Positions 1-7,301 of a DNA stretch of 18,120 nt are shown here, piece after piece. The first letter of the stretch is position 1, and every line of letters begins with the position of its first letter. Below the pieces are notes generated by a model. The model was given only the letters and a program-made list of their open reading frames with translations. It did not search any database and had not been told where the DNA came from. Position numbers and translations under genes: made by a program. Source of the DNA: an uncultured Bacteroidota bacterium (lineage in GTDB: Bacteria > Bacteroidota > Bacteroidia > Flavobacteriales > Flavobacteriaceae); NCBI GenBank assembly GCA_902628605.1, contig CACONV010000014.1, positions 1-18,120 on the forward strand, given 5' to 3'.

Positions 1-6
1 ATTTTT

Positions 7-534
7 TTAATTTTTACTTGATTTTTTAAAAATTAGGCCTAACACTAGTGAGGAGAAAAAACCACTTATTAATGAAAAGATAATAAGGACAGTAACTATT
101 ACAAATGGAGTGGAAAATTTTTCTTGAAAAGAAAGGATTTGATTAAGTTGGTCTTCAGAAATTTCTGGATTTTGTTCTAAAATTTTCATTTCAGTAACCT
201 CAAGAGATTTAGTTAGTGTTTCAGGATCTAAAAAATTTATAAGTATAAAAGTATATATGGAAACATAAAGAGAACTAACCAAAAAAACACCCAAACCCAT
301 TTTGATTGAGTCACCAAGGGATAAAAGTCCATTACTGTTTTTTCTGTAGTCTAAAAGAGCTATAATTAAAACGACGACTGAAATTCCGTAATTAACTAGG
401 CTTACGCTGTTTTCTTGTGCATAGTGAAGATCAAGAAAAAAAATCATTAAGGCGAATACAATAGATACCAATCCCAAAATAGTACCATAATGCAAGATAA
501 AATCTCTAATAGATTTTTTTGTTTTAGTAAACAT
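7..534 (-). CDS. DUF4199 family membrane protein
   Basis: This 175-residue integral membrane protein has no known biochemical function. Four hydrophobic segments are visible, at about residues 16-34, 46-62, 78-101 and 142-168. Between the third and fourth lies an acidic, glutamine-rich stretch (about 105-140). The short basic N-terminus and Lys-rich C-terminus are consistent with both ends being cytoplasmic. This topology and length match DUF4199 proteins, which are found almost only in Bacteroidota. The ATG has no Shine-Dalgarno sequence. A near-match -7 box (TAAATTTA, 554-561) lies upstream but lacks a clear -33 partner. The gene is divergent from rpmE2 with a 69-bp gap. From memory, flavobacteria often place a family 2 glycosyltransferase downstream, which here would be outside the window. 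The family call is fairly secure; the function is unknown. Confidence 0.8.
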   Translation of the reverse strand: MFTKTKKSIRDFILHYGTILGLVSIVFALMIFFLDLHYAQENSVSLVNYGISVVVLIIALLDYRKNSNGLLSLGDSIKMGLGVFLVSSLYVSIYTFILINFLDPETLTKSLEVTEMKILEQNPEISEDQLNQILSFQEKFSTPFVIVTVLIIFSLISGFFSSLVLGLIFKKSSKN

Positions 535-548
535 GTATTAAGTTTTTG

Positions 549-580
549 TTGTATAAATTTAGAAAAAACAATTACATTTG
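549..580 (+). promoter_or_regulatory. Bacteroidota-type promoter for rpmE2-mtaB
   Basis: A perfect -7 box TACATTTG (573-580; consensus TAnnTTTG) is preceded by TTG at 549-551 with a 21-nt spacer, which fits the flavobacterial housekeeping sigma factor. Transcription would start near 586, giving a leader of about 17 nt before the rpmE2 ATG. Confidence 0.6.
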
Positions 581-603
581 TTTGAATTTTTATTAAACAA
601 AGA

Positions 604-867
604 ATGAAAAAGGATATTCATCCTGGAAACTATAGATTGGTTGCTTTTAAAGATATGTCCAATAACGATGTATTTATTACAAAATCCACAGCTCCTTCCA
701 AAGAAAAGATAAAGGTTGACGGAGTAGAGTATCCATTAGTAAAGCTTGAGATTTCAAGAACATCCCATCCTTATTATACTGGAAAATCAAATCTTGTTGA
801 TACTGCCGGAAGAATTGACAAGTTTAAAACTAAATATGGAAAAAAAACAGAGCCAAATAAAGAGTGA
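604..867 (+). CDS. rpmE2: 50S ribosomal protein L31 type B (bL31B)
   Basis: This is a large-subunit ribosomal protein of 87 residues that contacts the small subunit across the central protuberance. The N-terminal MKKDIHPGNYR, the central TKSTAP and the ISRTSHPYYTGKS stretch (about residues 50-62) identify type B L31. There is no cysteine anywhere, so this is the zinc-free form; type A L31 carries a four-Cys zinc site. The length is normal for type B. The ATG follows a promoter by about 24 nt and has no Shine-Dalgarno sequence. It lies 34 bp upstream of mtaB on the same strand with no visible terminator between them, so the two may be cotranscribed. The identification is secure. Confidence 0.96.
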   Translation: MKKDIHPGNYRLVAFKDMSNNDVFITKSTAPSKEKIKVDGVEYPLVKLEISRTSHPYYTGKSNLVDTAGRIDKFKTKYGKKTEPNKE

Positions 868-901
868 TTGGTTTTTTTTATTACAATTTTAATAATTTGC
901 G

Positions 902-2233
902 TTGGATCAAGTTAAAACTAAACATTTAACGAAAATTGCTTTTAAAACTCTTGGTTGTAAATTAAATTTTACCGAAACTGAGCAGATTGCAAAAAAATTT
1001 AGTTTCAACAGATACAAAAGAGTTAATCCTAATGAAATAGCTGACATATATGTTTTTAATACTTGTTCGGTCACTGAAAATGCTGACAAGAAGTTTAAAA
1101 ATTTAGTTAGTAAGGTTAATAAATTGAATGCAAACGCCTTCATAGCAGTTATAGGATGTTATGCACAACTAAAAACGACTGAAATATCTAAAATTAACGG
1201 AGTTGACTTGGTTCTTGGAGCCGCCGAAAAATTTAATTTAGATCTATTTATAGACAAAAGGAATAAAGAAAAAATTTCCAAAACATATTCCTGTTCAATT
1301 GATTCTTTTAAAAATTTTAATTCTAGTTTTTCCGACACAAATTCTTCAAGAACACGTTCATTTTTGAAAATTCAAGACGGCTGCGATTACAAATGTACTT
1401 ACTGCACAATACCACTTGCAAGGGGTCAATCTAGAAGTGATAGCATTGAAAACGTTGTTAAAAATGTAAAAAAAATTGTTTCAAAGGGTATTAAAGAAAT
1501 AGTTCTTACCGGAATTAATTTAGGAGATTTTGGTAATCTACATGGTAAATTGAAAGATAAAAAAAGTGGATTAATAGACCTTTTGAATGAACTAGAGAAT
1601 ATTGTTGAAGTTGAAAGGTACAGGATTTCTTCAATCGAACCCAATTTATTGTCGAACGACATTATAAAATTTATGTCTCAAAGCAGAAAATTCTTACCGC
1701 ATTTTCATATTCCATTACAAAGTGGGAGCAATACAATTTTAAGAGATATGAAAAGACGTTATAATTCAACTTTCTATTTTAATCTTGTTTCCAAGATAAA
1801 AAAAATAATCCCTAATGCCAGTATCGGTGTGGATGTAATTGTTGGTTTCCCAACTGAAACTTATGATAAATTTCTCGATACTTACAATTTCTTAAATAAT
1901 TTGGATGTCTCTTATTTTCATGTATTCAAATATTCAGACAGAGAAAACACATTATCATTTAAAATAATCGACAAAGTACCTGAGAAGGATAAAATTATAA
2001 GAAGTCAAGTTCTTAGAGATTTGTCACTAAAAAAGAAAAGTAATTTTTATAAAAATAATATTAATAAACTCCATAACATCTTATGGGAATCTGAAAATAA
2101 AAAAGGGTACATCCATGGATTCACATCCAATTACATTAAAGTTAGACAATTCTGGAACCCTTCATTGGTGAATTCCATACAAAAAAAGTATATATCCCGT
2201 ATTGACAAAGACGGTTACGCAAGGATAAACTAG
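902..2233 (+). CDS. mtaB: tRNA (N6-threonylcarbamoyladenosine(37)-C2)-methylthiotransferase MtaB
   Basis: This radical SAM methylthiotransferase converts t6A to ms2t6A at position 37 of ANN-decoding tRNAs, next to the anticodon. The N-terminal UPF0004 domain supplies three cluster ligands: Cys19 (TLGCKLNF), Cys55 (NTCSV) and Cys86 (IGCYAQ). The radical SAM cluster motif is CDYKCTYC, with Cys161, Cys165 and Cys168. A TRAM-like RNA-binding tail covers about residues 385-443. The length of 443 fits the family. The KLNF sequence after the first Cys separates MtaB from MiaB and RimO. The start is TTG: a TAA lies in frame at 893 and no ATG occurs before the first essential Cys. The stop TAG lies within a CTAG shared with the convergent gene. 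A paralogue, rimO, ends the window. Confidence 0.93.
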   Translation: MDQVKTKHLTKIAFKTLGCKLNFTETEQIAKKFSFNRYKRVNPNEIADIYVFNTCSVTENADKKFKNLVSKVNKLNANAFIAVIGCYAQLKTTEISKINGVDLVLGAAEKFNLDLFIDKRNKEKISKTYSCSIDSFKNFNSSFSDTNSSRTRSFLKIQDGCDYKCTYCTIPLARGQSRSDSIENVVKNVKKIVSKGIKEIVLTGINLGDFGNLHGKLKDKKSGLIDLLNELENIVEVERYRISSIEPNLLSNDIIKFMSQSRKFLPHFHIPLQSGSNTILRDMKRRYNSTFYFNLVSKIKKIIPNASIGVDVIVGFPTETYDKFLDTYNFLNNLDVSYFHVFKYSDRENTLSFKIIDKVPEKDKIIRSQVLRDLSLKKKSNFYKNNINKLHNILWESENKKGYIHGFTSNYIKVRQFWNPSLVNSIQKKYISRIDKDGYARIN

Positions 2234-2523
2234 AGTTTTATTCCTACTGGTAACAAATGTTTATAGGACTTATTTTTCCTCAGAAAACCAGCAATTTCCG
2301 GGCTGGTTGGTACAACTTTCATATTTTTTTCTGAAACATAATCAAGTACTAAAGCAATAAATTTATTTTTAAAATCTATGGAATCAATTTCTTTTGGAAC
2401 AATAAGTTTTGTCAAGAAAATTTTTCTTTCTTGTTCAGCATATTCTATCCTTGCCATTGCATTTCCTTGGGTGAGCTCAAACTGCCTCAAAAATTTATTG
2501 TTATCCAGGTCTTTAACTTCCAT
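2230..2523 (-). CDS. YidJ-type GNAT-like small protein, degenerate acetyl-CoA loop
   Basis: This 97-residue protein resembles the single-domain YidJ/YjdJ class of Gcn5-related N-acetyltransferases. The visible signature is the beta-alpha-beta core: ARIEYAEQERKIFLTKLIVP (residues 24-43), then ALVLDYVSEKNMKVVPTSPE (about 57-76), then FLRKNKSYKHLLPV. In canonical members an RGxGxG-like pyrophosphate loop follows the VP. Here that place reads KEIDSIDFKNKFI, with no glycine. Either the protein does not bind acetyl-CoA in the usual way or it has another role. It is convergent with mtaB, sharing four bases (CTAG) in which both stop codons lie. There is no Shine-Dalgarno sequence. Fold-level assignment is fair; activity is doubtful. 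Confidence 0.68.
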   Translation of the reverse strand: MEVKDLDNNKFLRQFELTQGNAMARIEYAEQERKIFLTKLIVPKEIDSIDFKNKFIALVLDYVSEKNMKVVPTSPEIAGFLRKNKSYKHLLPVGIKL

Positions 2524-2560
2524 TTATTGATTTGGTCTATGAATGTTTCTGATTAAAAAT

Positions 2561-2568
2561 TATATTTG
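2561..2568 (+). promoter_or_regulatory. Candidate -7 box for the first alpha/beta hydrolase gene
   Basis: TATATTTG is an exact match to TAnnTTTG in the 100-bp divergent gap. The nearest upstream TTTG (2531-2534) sits 26 nt away, longer than usual, so the -33 element is weak. It would give a leader of about 50 nt. Confidence 0.45.
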
Positions 2569-2623
2569 AACTTTTTTATCAGAAGTTTAAAGATACGAAA
2601 TTTTAAAATAGGTTTTTAATAAA

Positions 2624-3298
2624 ATGAACAATAAAATAGAAACTTCAATTTATTTAATGCCAGGCATGGCTGCCTCTCCAAAAATATTTGAATTTATAAA
2701 ATTTCCTTCCAATTATAAGATAATTCATTTGAAATGGGTAAAACCGAAAACAAATGAAACGATTAAATCCTATGCTAAAAGAATGTCAGTATTTATTATT
2801 GATGTAAATCCAGTTTTAATTGGGGTTTCTTTTGGCGGAATTTTAGTCCAAGAAATATCGAAACATGTTAAAGTAAAAAAACTGATAATTATCTCTAGTG
2901 TGAAATCCAAAGTTGAATTGTCCTTGTCTATGAAATTTGCAAAAAAAACCGGAATTCACCGGTTTTTACCTTTGAATTGGATTAATGACTTAGAAAAACT
3001 TCTATTATTTGTTTTTGGACCCTCGATAAAGCCCAGGGTCGATGCCTATAAAAAATATCTTTCTGAAAGGGATCCTGATTATTTAAAATGGTCCATTAAT
3101 CAAATTGTAAATTGGAAACAAATTGAGTATGATAAAAATATCATTCACATTCATGGGGAAAAAGACAAAGTTTTTCCATTGAAGTATTTGGAAATAAATA
3201 AAAATCTGTTCATAATTAAAAATGGTACACATGCAACCATTTTAAGGGACAGTAAATGGTTTTCAAAGAACTTGCCCCTGATTATAAATAAAAGTTAG
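2624..3298 (+). CDS. Alpha/beta hydrolase of unknown substrate
   Basis: This is a small cytoplasmic alpha/beta-hydrolase-fold protein of 224 residues with no signal peptide. A plausible complete triad is visible: nucleophile Ser69 in the elbow GVSFGG, Asp181 in HGEKDKVFP, and His203 in NGTHATI. The N-terminal strand-loop YLMPGMAAS (about 10-18) fits the oxyanion-hole region. The cap is short, so a small ester, thioester or amide substrate is possible, but nothing identifies it. From memory, a similar short hydrolase commonly sits beside mtaB in flavobacteria. The gene runs tail to tail into alkB with a 4-bp overlap (TTAG). A terminator-like hairpin lies inside it at 2944-2967. The fold is confident; the function is not. 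Confidence 0.8.
   Translation: MNNKIETSIYLMPGMAASPKIFEFIKFPSNYKIIHLKWVKPKTNETIKSYAKRMSVFIIDVNPVLIGVSFGGILVQEISKHVKVKKLIIISSVKSKVELSLSMKFAKKTGIHRFLPLNWINDLEKLLLFVFGPSIKPRVDAYKKYLSERDPDYLKWSINQIVNWKQIEYDKNIIHIHGEKDKVFPLKYLEINKNLFIIKNGTHATILRDSKWFSKNLPLIINKS
2944..2967. repeat. Intragenic inverted repeat, terminator-like hairpin
   Basis: A perfect 9-bp stem is formed by AAAAACCGG (2944-2952) and CCGGTTTTT (2959-2967) around a 6-nt loop. The G+C core flanked by an A-run and a T-run resembles a bidirectional intrinsic terminator. It lies inside the hydrolase coding sequence, at about codons 107-115. Whether it acts in termination is unknown. Confidence 0.55.
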
Positions 3299-3903
3299 TA
3301 AATATATCTGTACGTTAAATTGATTCTAGGGTTAATTTTTTTCTTTGTTTTTGGAATCTGGTGAACCCACTCTGTTTGAGATTTCTCTCCCATTAAAAAT
3401 AAACTACCGTGTTTCAATAGTATCTTATAGCTTAAGTTTTTTATCTTTCTGTGTTTTATGTGGAAAAATCTTTCTTCGCCAAGGGTAATGGATGCTATTT
3501 TTGGATCATTCCCTAGTTCTGGTTCATTATCACTGTGCCAACCATTACTATCCATTCCATCTCTATATAAATTAAGTAACACCGAATTAAACCTATAATC
3601 AGTTTTTTTATGTATGAGATTCAACAGAGTTTTTAAATCGGTTGTCATAAAATTATTTTTTATGCCTATTTGAGAGTAATTATATTTTTTGTTATCTATC
3701 GAATGAAAAGATGTAAGTCTTGGTTGATCATAAGTTTTACCAAATATCTTAATTTGATACTTTTGCCAGGGAATGTCACTTTGGAGTTTCTTAAAAAGAA
3801 GGTCGGATTTTTTCTTACTAAGAAAATTAGGGAAATAAAAAATATTAAGACTATTTGTATCCTTTAAATTTCCTAATTTGTTTTCAAATGATAATTCAGT
3901 CAT
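3295..3903 (-). CDS. alkB: AlkB-family Fe(II)/2-oxoglutarate dioxygenase
   Basis: This is probably an oxidative demethylase that removes alkyl lesions such as 1-methyladenine and 3-methylcytosine from DNA or RNA. It has 202 residues and is closest in layout to ALKBH2/ALKBH3-like bacterial proteins. Catalytic iron ligands are visible: His123 and Asp125 in the HxD motif WHSDNEPELG, and His181 in EWVHQIP. The 2-oxoglutarate-binding arginines are Arg193 and Arg199 in NPRINLTYR, and LNLYRDG (about 110-116) is the usual strand before the HxD motif. The upstream PRLTSFH (61-67) fits the substrate-recognition lid. It lies 48 bp downstream of htpG on the same strand, so it may be read through from there. 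A partial -7 box (TCAATTTG on the minus strand, 3927-3934) is also present. Its 3' end overlaps the convergent hydrolase gene by 4 bp. Confidence 0.9.
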   Translation of the reverse strand: MTELSFENKLGNLKDTNSLNIFYFPNFLSKKKSDLLFKKLQSDIPWQKYQIKIFGKTYDQPRLTSFHSIDNKKYNYSQIGIKNNFMTTDLKTLLNLIHKKTDYRFNSVLLNLYRDGMDSNGWHSDNEPELGNDPKIASITLGEERFFHIKHRKIKNLSYKILLKHGSLFLMGEKSQTEWVHQIPKTKKKINPRINLTYRYIY

Positions 3904-3951
3904 TATAATTAATTGTTAGTTTAAAACAAATTGAAAAACCCTAATCCAACA

Positions 3952-5832
3952 TCATTTAATCATATTTAAACTTCTGTTTATAAACTTATTAAGATCTTCC
4001 CCTTTTAGTAAATTTTGAGATAATTTAGCTAAATCAAGAGTTTGGTTTATTAGATTTTCTTGTTTTTTTGAAGTCTTAGTTTTAAGAATTTGTATGATTA
4101 GTGGGTGATTAACATTAACAATTAAATTAAACATTTCAGGCATGCTACCAAACATAGAATTACCTCCTGTATTTTGCATTTCTTTCATTCTCCTCATAAA
4201 TTCTGGTTGAGTAAGAACAAACGGAAACTGTGAGCTATCCAAAGCTTCTAACTTAACAGTATATTTTTCCTTTGGGACAATTTTTGTTATAATATCTTCA
4301 AGAGATTTTTTTTCTTTATCTGATAATTTTGAGGAATTTTCCTCTTCCTTCTTAATTAAATTCTCTATCGCATCACTGTCGACTCTGGTAAAAGTGATTT
4401 TATCATTTGATGTTTCTATTTTTTGGATAAGATGAGAGACTATTGGAGAGTCTAAAAGTAAAACTTTATAGCCTTTTTCTTTAGCAGCTTGAATGTAAGA
4501 AAATTGTTCTTCAATATTTGAGGAGTAAAGAACTACCATTTTTCCATCCTTGTCTGTTTGTGTCTCTTTGATTTCTTTTTTAAGCTCTTCCATCGTTAAA
4601 TAAGTTCCTTCATCTGTTGGATATAGAAAATAATCTTGATATTTCTCAAAAAACTTATCTTCTGATAGCATTCCATACTCAATAATTACCTTTATATCAT
4701 TCCATTTCGACTCAAACGATTTTCTGTCTTTTTTATGTAAACTGATTAGCTTGTCAGCAACTTTTCTAGTTATATAATTACTAATTTTCTTAACAGAACC
4801 ATCGGCTTGTAAATAGCTTCTCGAAACGTTAAGGGGAATATCAGGAGAATCTATAACCCCTCTTAACAAGGTCAAAAATTCAGGAACAATCCCTTCAACA
4901 TTATCAGTTACAAATACCTGATTTTGGTAAAGTTGAATCTTATCTTTTTGAATATTAAGATCATTGTTAACTTTTGGGAAATATAATATACCAGTAAGAT
5001 TAAAAGGATAATCTACGTTTAAATGAATATTAAAAAGAGGCTCTTCAAACTGCATAGGATATAGCTCTCTGTAAAATTCACTGTAATCTTTTTCCTTTAA
5101 ATCTTTTGGTTTTTTAGTCCAAGCTGGATTGGGATTATTTACAATATTGTCAACTTCAATTGTTTTTGGCTTTGCGTCTTTTTTAGCATTTTTTGGAAGT
5201 GGCAGAGTCTCATCTTTCATCCCAAATTTGATTGGAATTGGCATAAATTTATTATACTTTTCTAATAGAGTTTTAATTCTGCTTTCCTCAAGAAATTCCA
5301 GAGAATCTTTATCAATGTGTAATATTATTTCTGTACCTCTGTCTTTCTTGTCAGACTTTGTTAAACTATATTCAGGTGAACCATCGCAAACCCACTTAGC
5401 GGCTGGGTCTTTTTTGTATGACTTAGTTATTATTTCAACTTTTTTAGCTACCATAAATGACGAATAAAAACCAAGACCGAAATGCCCAATTATATTGGAT
5501 TGATTGTCTTTATCTTTGTACTTTTCTAAAAATTCTTCAGCTCCTGAAAAGGCAACTTCGTTAATATATTTTTTAACTTCATCTTGTGTCATTCCAATTC
5601 CTTGATCGATAACAGATAAGGTTTTCTTTGATTTATCAACCTTAATTTCAATTTTAGGATCACCTATATTTCCCTTTAGTTCGCCGATACTGCTTAAATG
5701 TTTTAACTTTAATGTAGCGTCTGTAGCGTTAGATATCAATTCTCTCAAAAAGATTTCATGGTCACTGTATAAAAACTTTTTGATAAGAGGGAATATGTTT
5801 TCTACTGATACGTTAATTTTTCCTTTAGACAT
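3952..5832 (-). CDS. htpG: Molecular chaperone HtpG (Hsp90)
   Basis: This is the bacterial Hsp90, an ATP-dependent homodimeric chaperone that remodels client proteins in the cytoplasm. At 626 residues it is full length. The N-terminal GHKL ATPase domain shows Glu31 and Asn35 in LRELISNATDA, Asp76 in VIDQGIGM, and the glycine-rich lid IIGHFGLGFYSSF (114-126). The middle domain contains the ATP-contacting arginine in LNVSRSYLQ. The C-terminal dimerisation domain lacks the eukaryotic MEEVD tail, as expected. The variant VAFSGAEEFLEKY (about 93-105) is the form I recall in Bacteroidota. The ATG lacks a Shine-Dalgarno sequence. A probable promoter sits 25-55 bp upstream, back to back with that of the KASIII gene. 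I saw no CIRCE heat-shock operator. The identification is secure. Confidence 0.97.
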   Translation of the reverse strand: MSKGKINVSVENIFPLIKKFLYSDHEIFLRELISNATDATLKLKHLSSIGELKGNIGDPKIEIKVDKSKKTLSVIDQGIGMTQDEVKKYINEVAFSGAEEFLEKYKDKDNQSNIIGHFGLGFYSSFMVAKKVEIITKSYKKDPAAKWVCDGSPEYSLTKSDKKDRGTEIILHIDKDSLEFLEESRIKTLLEKYNKFMPIPIKFGMKDETLPLPKNAKKDAKPKTIEVDNIVNNPNPAWTKKPKDLKEKDYSEFYRELYPMQFEEPLFNIHLNVDYPFNLTGILYFPKVNNDLNIQKDKIQLYQNQVFVTDNVEGIVPEFLTLLRGVIDSPDIPLNVSRSYLQADGSVKKISNYITRKVADKLISLHKKDRKSFESKWNDIKVIIEYGMLSEDKFFEKYQDYFLYPTDEGTYLTMEELKKEIKETQTDKDGKMVVLYSSNIEEQFSYIQAAKEKGYKVLLLDSPIVSHLIQKIETSNDKITFTRVDSDAIENLIKKEEENSSKLSDKEKKSLEDIITKIVPKEKYTVKLEALDSSQFPFVLTQPEFMRRMKEMQNTGGNSMFGSMPEMFNLIVNVNHPLIIQILKTKTSKKQENLINQTLDLAKLSQNLLKGEDLNKFINRSLNMIK

Positions 5833-5856
5833 AATTTCATTTTAAGCTTTAATTAT

Positions 5857-5888
5857 CAAAAATCATCCCAATTATTTTTTCTGCCAAA
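5857..5888 (-). promoter_or_regulatory. Candidate htpG promoter
   Basis: On the minus strand, GATTTTTG (5857-5864) matches TAnnTTTG at all but the first base. It is preceded by TTTG (5885-5888), leaving a 20-nt spacer. The predicted start near 5850 would give a leader of about 17 nt. Confidence 0.42.
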
Positions 5889-5921
5889 TTGACATTTTAT
5901 AAAAATTTTATTTTAGATTTA
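5889..5921 (+). promoter_or_regulatory. Candidate promoter for the KASIII gene
   Basis: TTG (5889-5891) and TAGATTTA (5914-5921; seven of eight matches) are separated by 22 nt. Transcription would start near 5927, about 10 nt before the GTG start. The TTG abuts the -33 element of the htpG promoter on the other strand. Confidence 0.42.
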
Positions 5922-5937
5922 GAAAAATATTCATAGA

Positions 5938-6945
5938 GTGTACAATTCAAGGATAATAGGTTTAGGGAAATATTTACCTGACAATGTTGTAACAAACAAT
6001 GATCTATCTAAGATCATGGATACTTCTGATGAATGGATTGTAGAAAGAACAGGAATAAATGAGCGAAGACATATTGTTAAAGGCAGTAATGATTCTCCCT
6101 CTACTATGGCCTTCAAGGCCTCTAAAATAGCATTGCAACGGTCTGGTATTAATGCAAACGAATTGGATATGATTTTATTTGCAACACTCAGTCCTGATCT
6201 TTATTTTCCTGGTTCAGGTGTTTTACTCCAAGAGCTGCTTGGAATTTCAACTTGTCCATCAATGGACATTCGAATGCAGTGCTCTGGATTCATCTATTCA
6301 ATTGCCACTGCTGATCAATTCATTAAATCTGGAATGTACAAAAATATATTGGTCGTTGGTGCCGAAAATCACTCAGGAGGACTAGATATGTCCTCAAGAG
6401 GAAGAGCAGTTTCTGTTATCTTTGGAGATGGTGCAGGCGCGGCAGTATTAACTAGGGAGAAAGATAAAAGCCTCGGTATTATGTCTTCCCACCTCTATTC
6501 TGAAGGAAAATATGCGAAAGAATTGTCACTAATTGGACCTAGTACTCAAAGGTGGGTTCCTGAAATCATGGATGCAAATGATCCAAATGATGAAACCTAT
6601 TTTCCATTTATGAATGGTCAAATGGTTTTTAAACATGCAATAACAAGATTTACAGAAGTTATAAATGAAGGACTTCAATTCAACAAATGGAAAAGTACAG
6701 ATATTGACCTTTTAATACCTCATCAGGCAAATCTTAGAATTTCCCAATTTGTCCAAAAGAAATTCGGTTTGTCGGACAATCAAGTTTTTAACAATATTAT
6801 GAATTATGGAAATACAACTGCTGCTTCCATACCGATTGCACTAACTGAGGCTTGGGAGAATAATAAAGTAAAAAAGGGAAATAAAATTGTTTTGGCAGCT
6901 TTTGGGAGCGGTTTTACTTGGGGTAGCACCATGATTGTTTGGTAA
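5938..6945 (+). CDS. 3-oxoacyl-ACP synthase III family protein (FabH-like)
   Basis: This KASIII-type condensing enzyme would join acyl-CoA to malonyl-ACP in fatty-acid initiation or a related pathway. The 335 residues carry the full Cys-His-Asn triad: Cys115 in MQCSGF, His262 in PHQANLR and Asn292 in YGNTTAAS. The N-terminal DEWIVERTGI and C-terminal FGSGFTWG are classic family stretches. The Cys-to-His distance is about 15 residues longer than in E. coli FabH. The extra length lies around QRWVPEIMDANDPNDE (about 204-219), a form I associate with Bacteroidota. The start is GTG, since a TAG lies in frame at 5920 and no ATG precedes the conserved YNSRIIG. The stop overlaps the next start by one base. 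Whether this is the main FabH or a paralogue cannot be told here, so no symbol is given. Confidence 0.88.
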   Translation: MYNSRIIGLGKYLPDNVVTNNDLSKIMDTSDEWIVERTGINERRHIVKGSNDSPSTMAFKASKIALQRSGINANELDMILFATLSPDLYFPGSGVLLQELLGISTCPSMDIRMQCSGFIYSIATADQFIKSGMYKNILVVGAENHSGGLDMSSRGRAVSVIFGDGAGAAVLTREKDKSLGIMSSHLYSEGKYAKELSLIGPSTQRWVPEIMDANDPNDETYFPFMNGQMVFKHAITRFTEVINEGLQFNKWKSTDIDLLIPHQANLRISQFVQKKFGLSDNQVFNNIMNYGNTTAASIPIALTEAWENNKVKKGNKIVLAAFGSGFTWGSTMIVW

Positions 6946-7301
6946 TGAGAACTCTTGTTATCGGCGCCTCTACAAGGAAGGAAAGATACTCATATAAAGC
7001 AATTCAAAAATTAAGAAAACTAAATTTGGACGTCTGTGCTTTGGGCCTAAATAAGGGTGACATAATGGATGTGAAAATTCAAACAAAGCCGATAAAATTT
7101 AAAAAAATTCATACTGTCTCTATTTATCTGAAACCCTCAAACCAATTTCAGTATTTGAATTATATCATAAAATTATCTCCTAAAAGAGTTATTTTTAATC
7201 CTGGAAGTGAGAATCAAATTTTAATGAATAAGCTTGAAGAAAAAAAAATCAGCTGTGAAAATAGCTGTAGTTTAGTTTTACTTTCTACTAATCAATATTA
7301 A
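6945..7301 (+). CDS. CoA-binding domain protein (CoA_binding_2, YccU-like)
   Basis: This is a single Rossmann-fold domain of 118 residues, of the kind annotated as CoA-binding and related to the N-terminal part of acyl-CoA synthetase subunits. The nucleotide-loop sequence [20 protein letters not shown] (about 4-23), the strand DVCALG, and the C-terminal VIFNPGSEN and [12 protein letters not shown] are typical. The ATG at 6945 overlaps the KASIII stop (TAATG), which implies translational coupling. A TTG two codons upstream is in frame but less likely. Its last 24 bases overlap the 3' end of the convergent symporter gene. No catalytic role is established for the stand-alone family. Pairing with a CoA-using condensing enzyme is suggestive but may just be flavobacterial synteny. 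Confidence 0.85.
   Translation: MRTLVIGASTRKERYSYKAIQKLRKLNLDVCALGLNKGDIMDVKIQTKPIKFKKIHTVSIYLKPSNQFQYLNYIIKLSPKRVIFNPGSENQILMNKLEEKKISCENSCSLVLLSTNQY

Noticed and set aside
907..1143. Open frame on the minus strand inside mtaB (also 1426-1662)
   Set aside because: Both lie wholly within mtaB, whose cysteines and domains are conserved; the reverse products show no recognisable family.
5129..5467. 112-codon plus-strand frame inside htpG
   Set aside because: Antisense to conserved Hsp90 N- and middle-domain sequence; no promoter or family match.
6939..6944. TTG at 6939 as the start of the CoA-binding protein
   Set aside because: The ATG at 6945 overlaps the upstream stop as TAATG and gives the usual N-terminus of the family.
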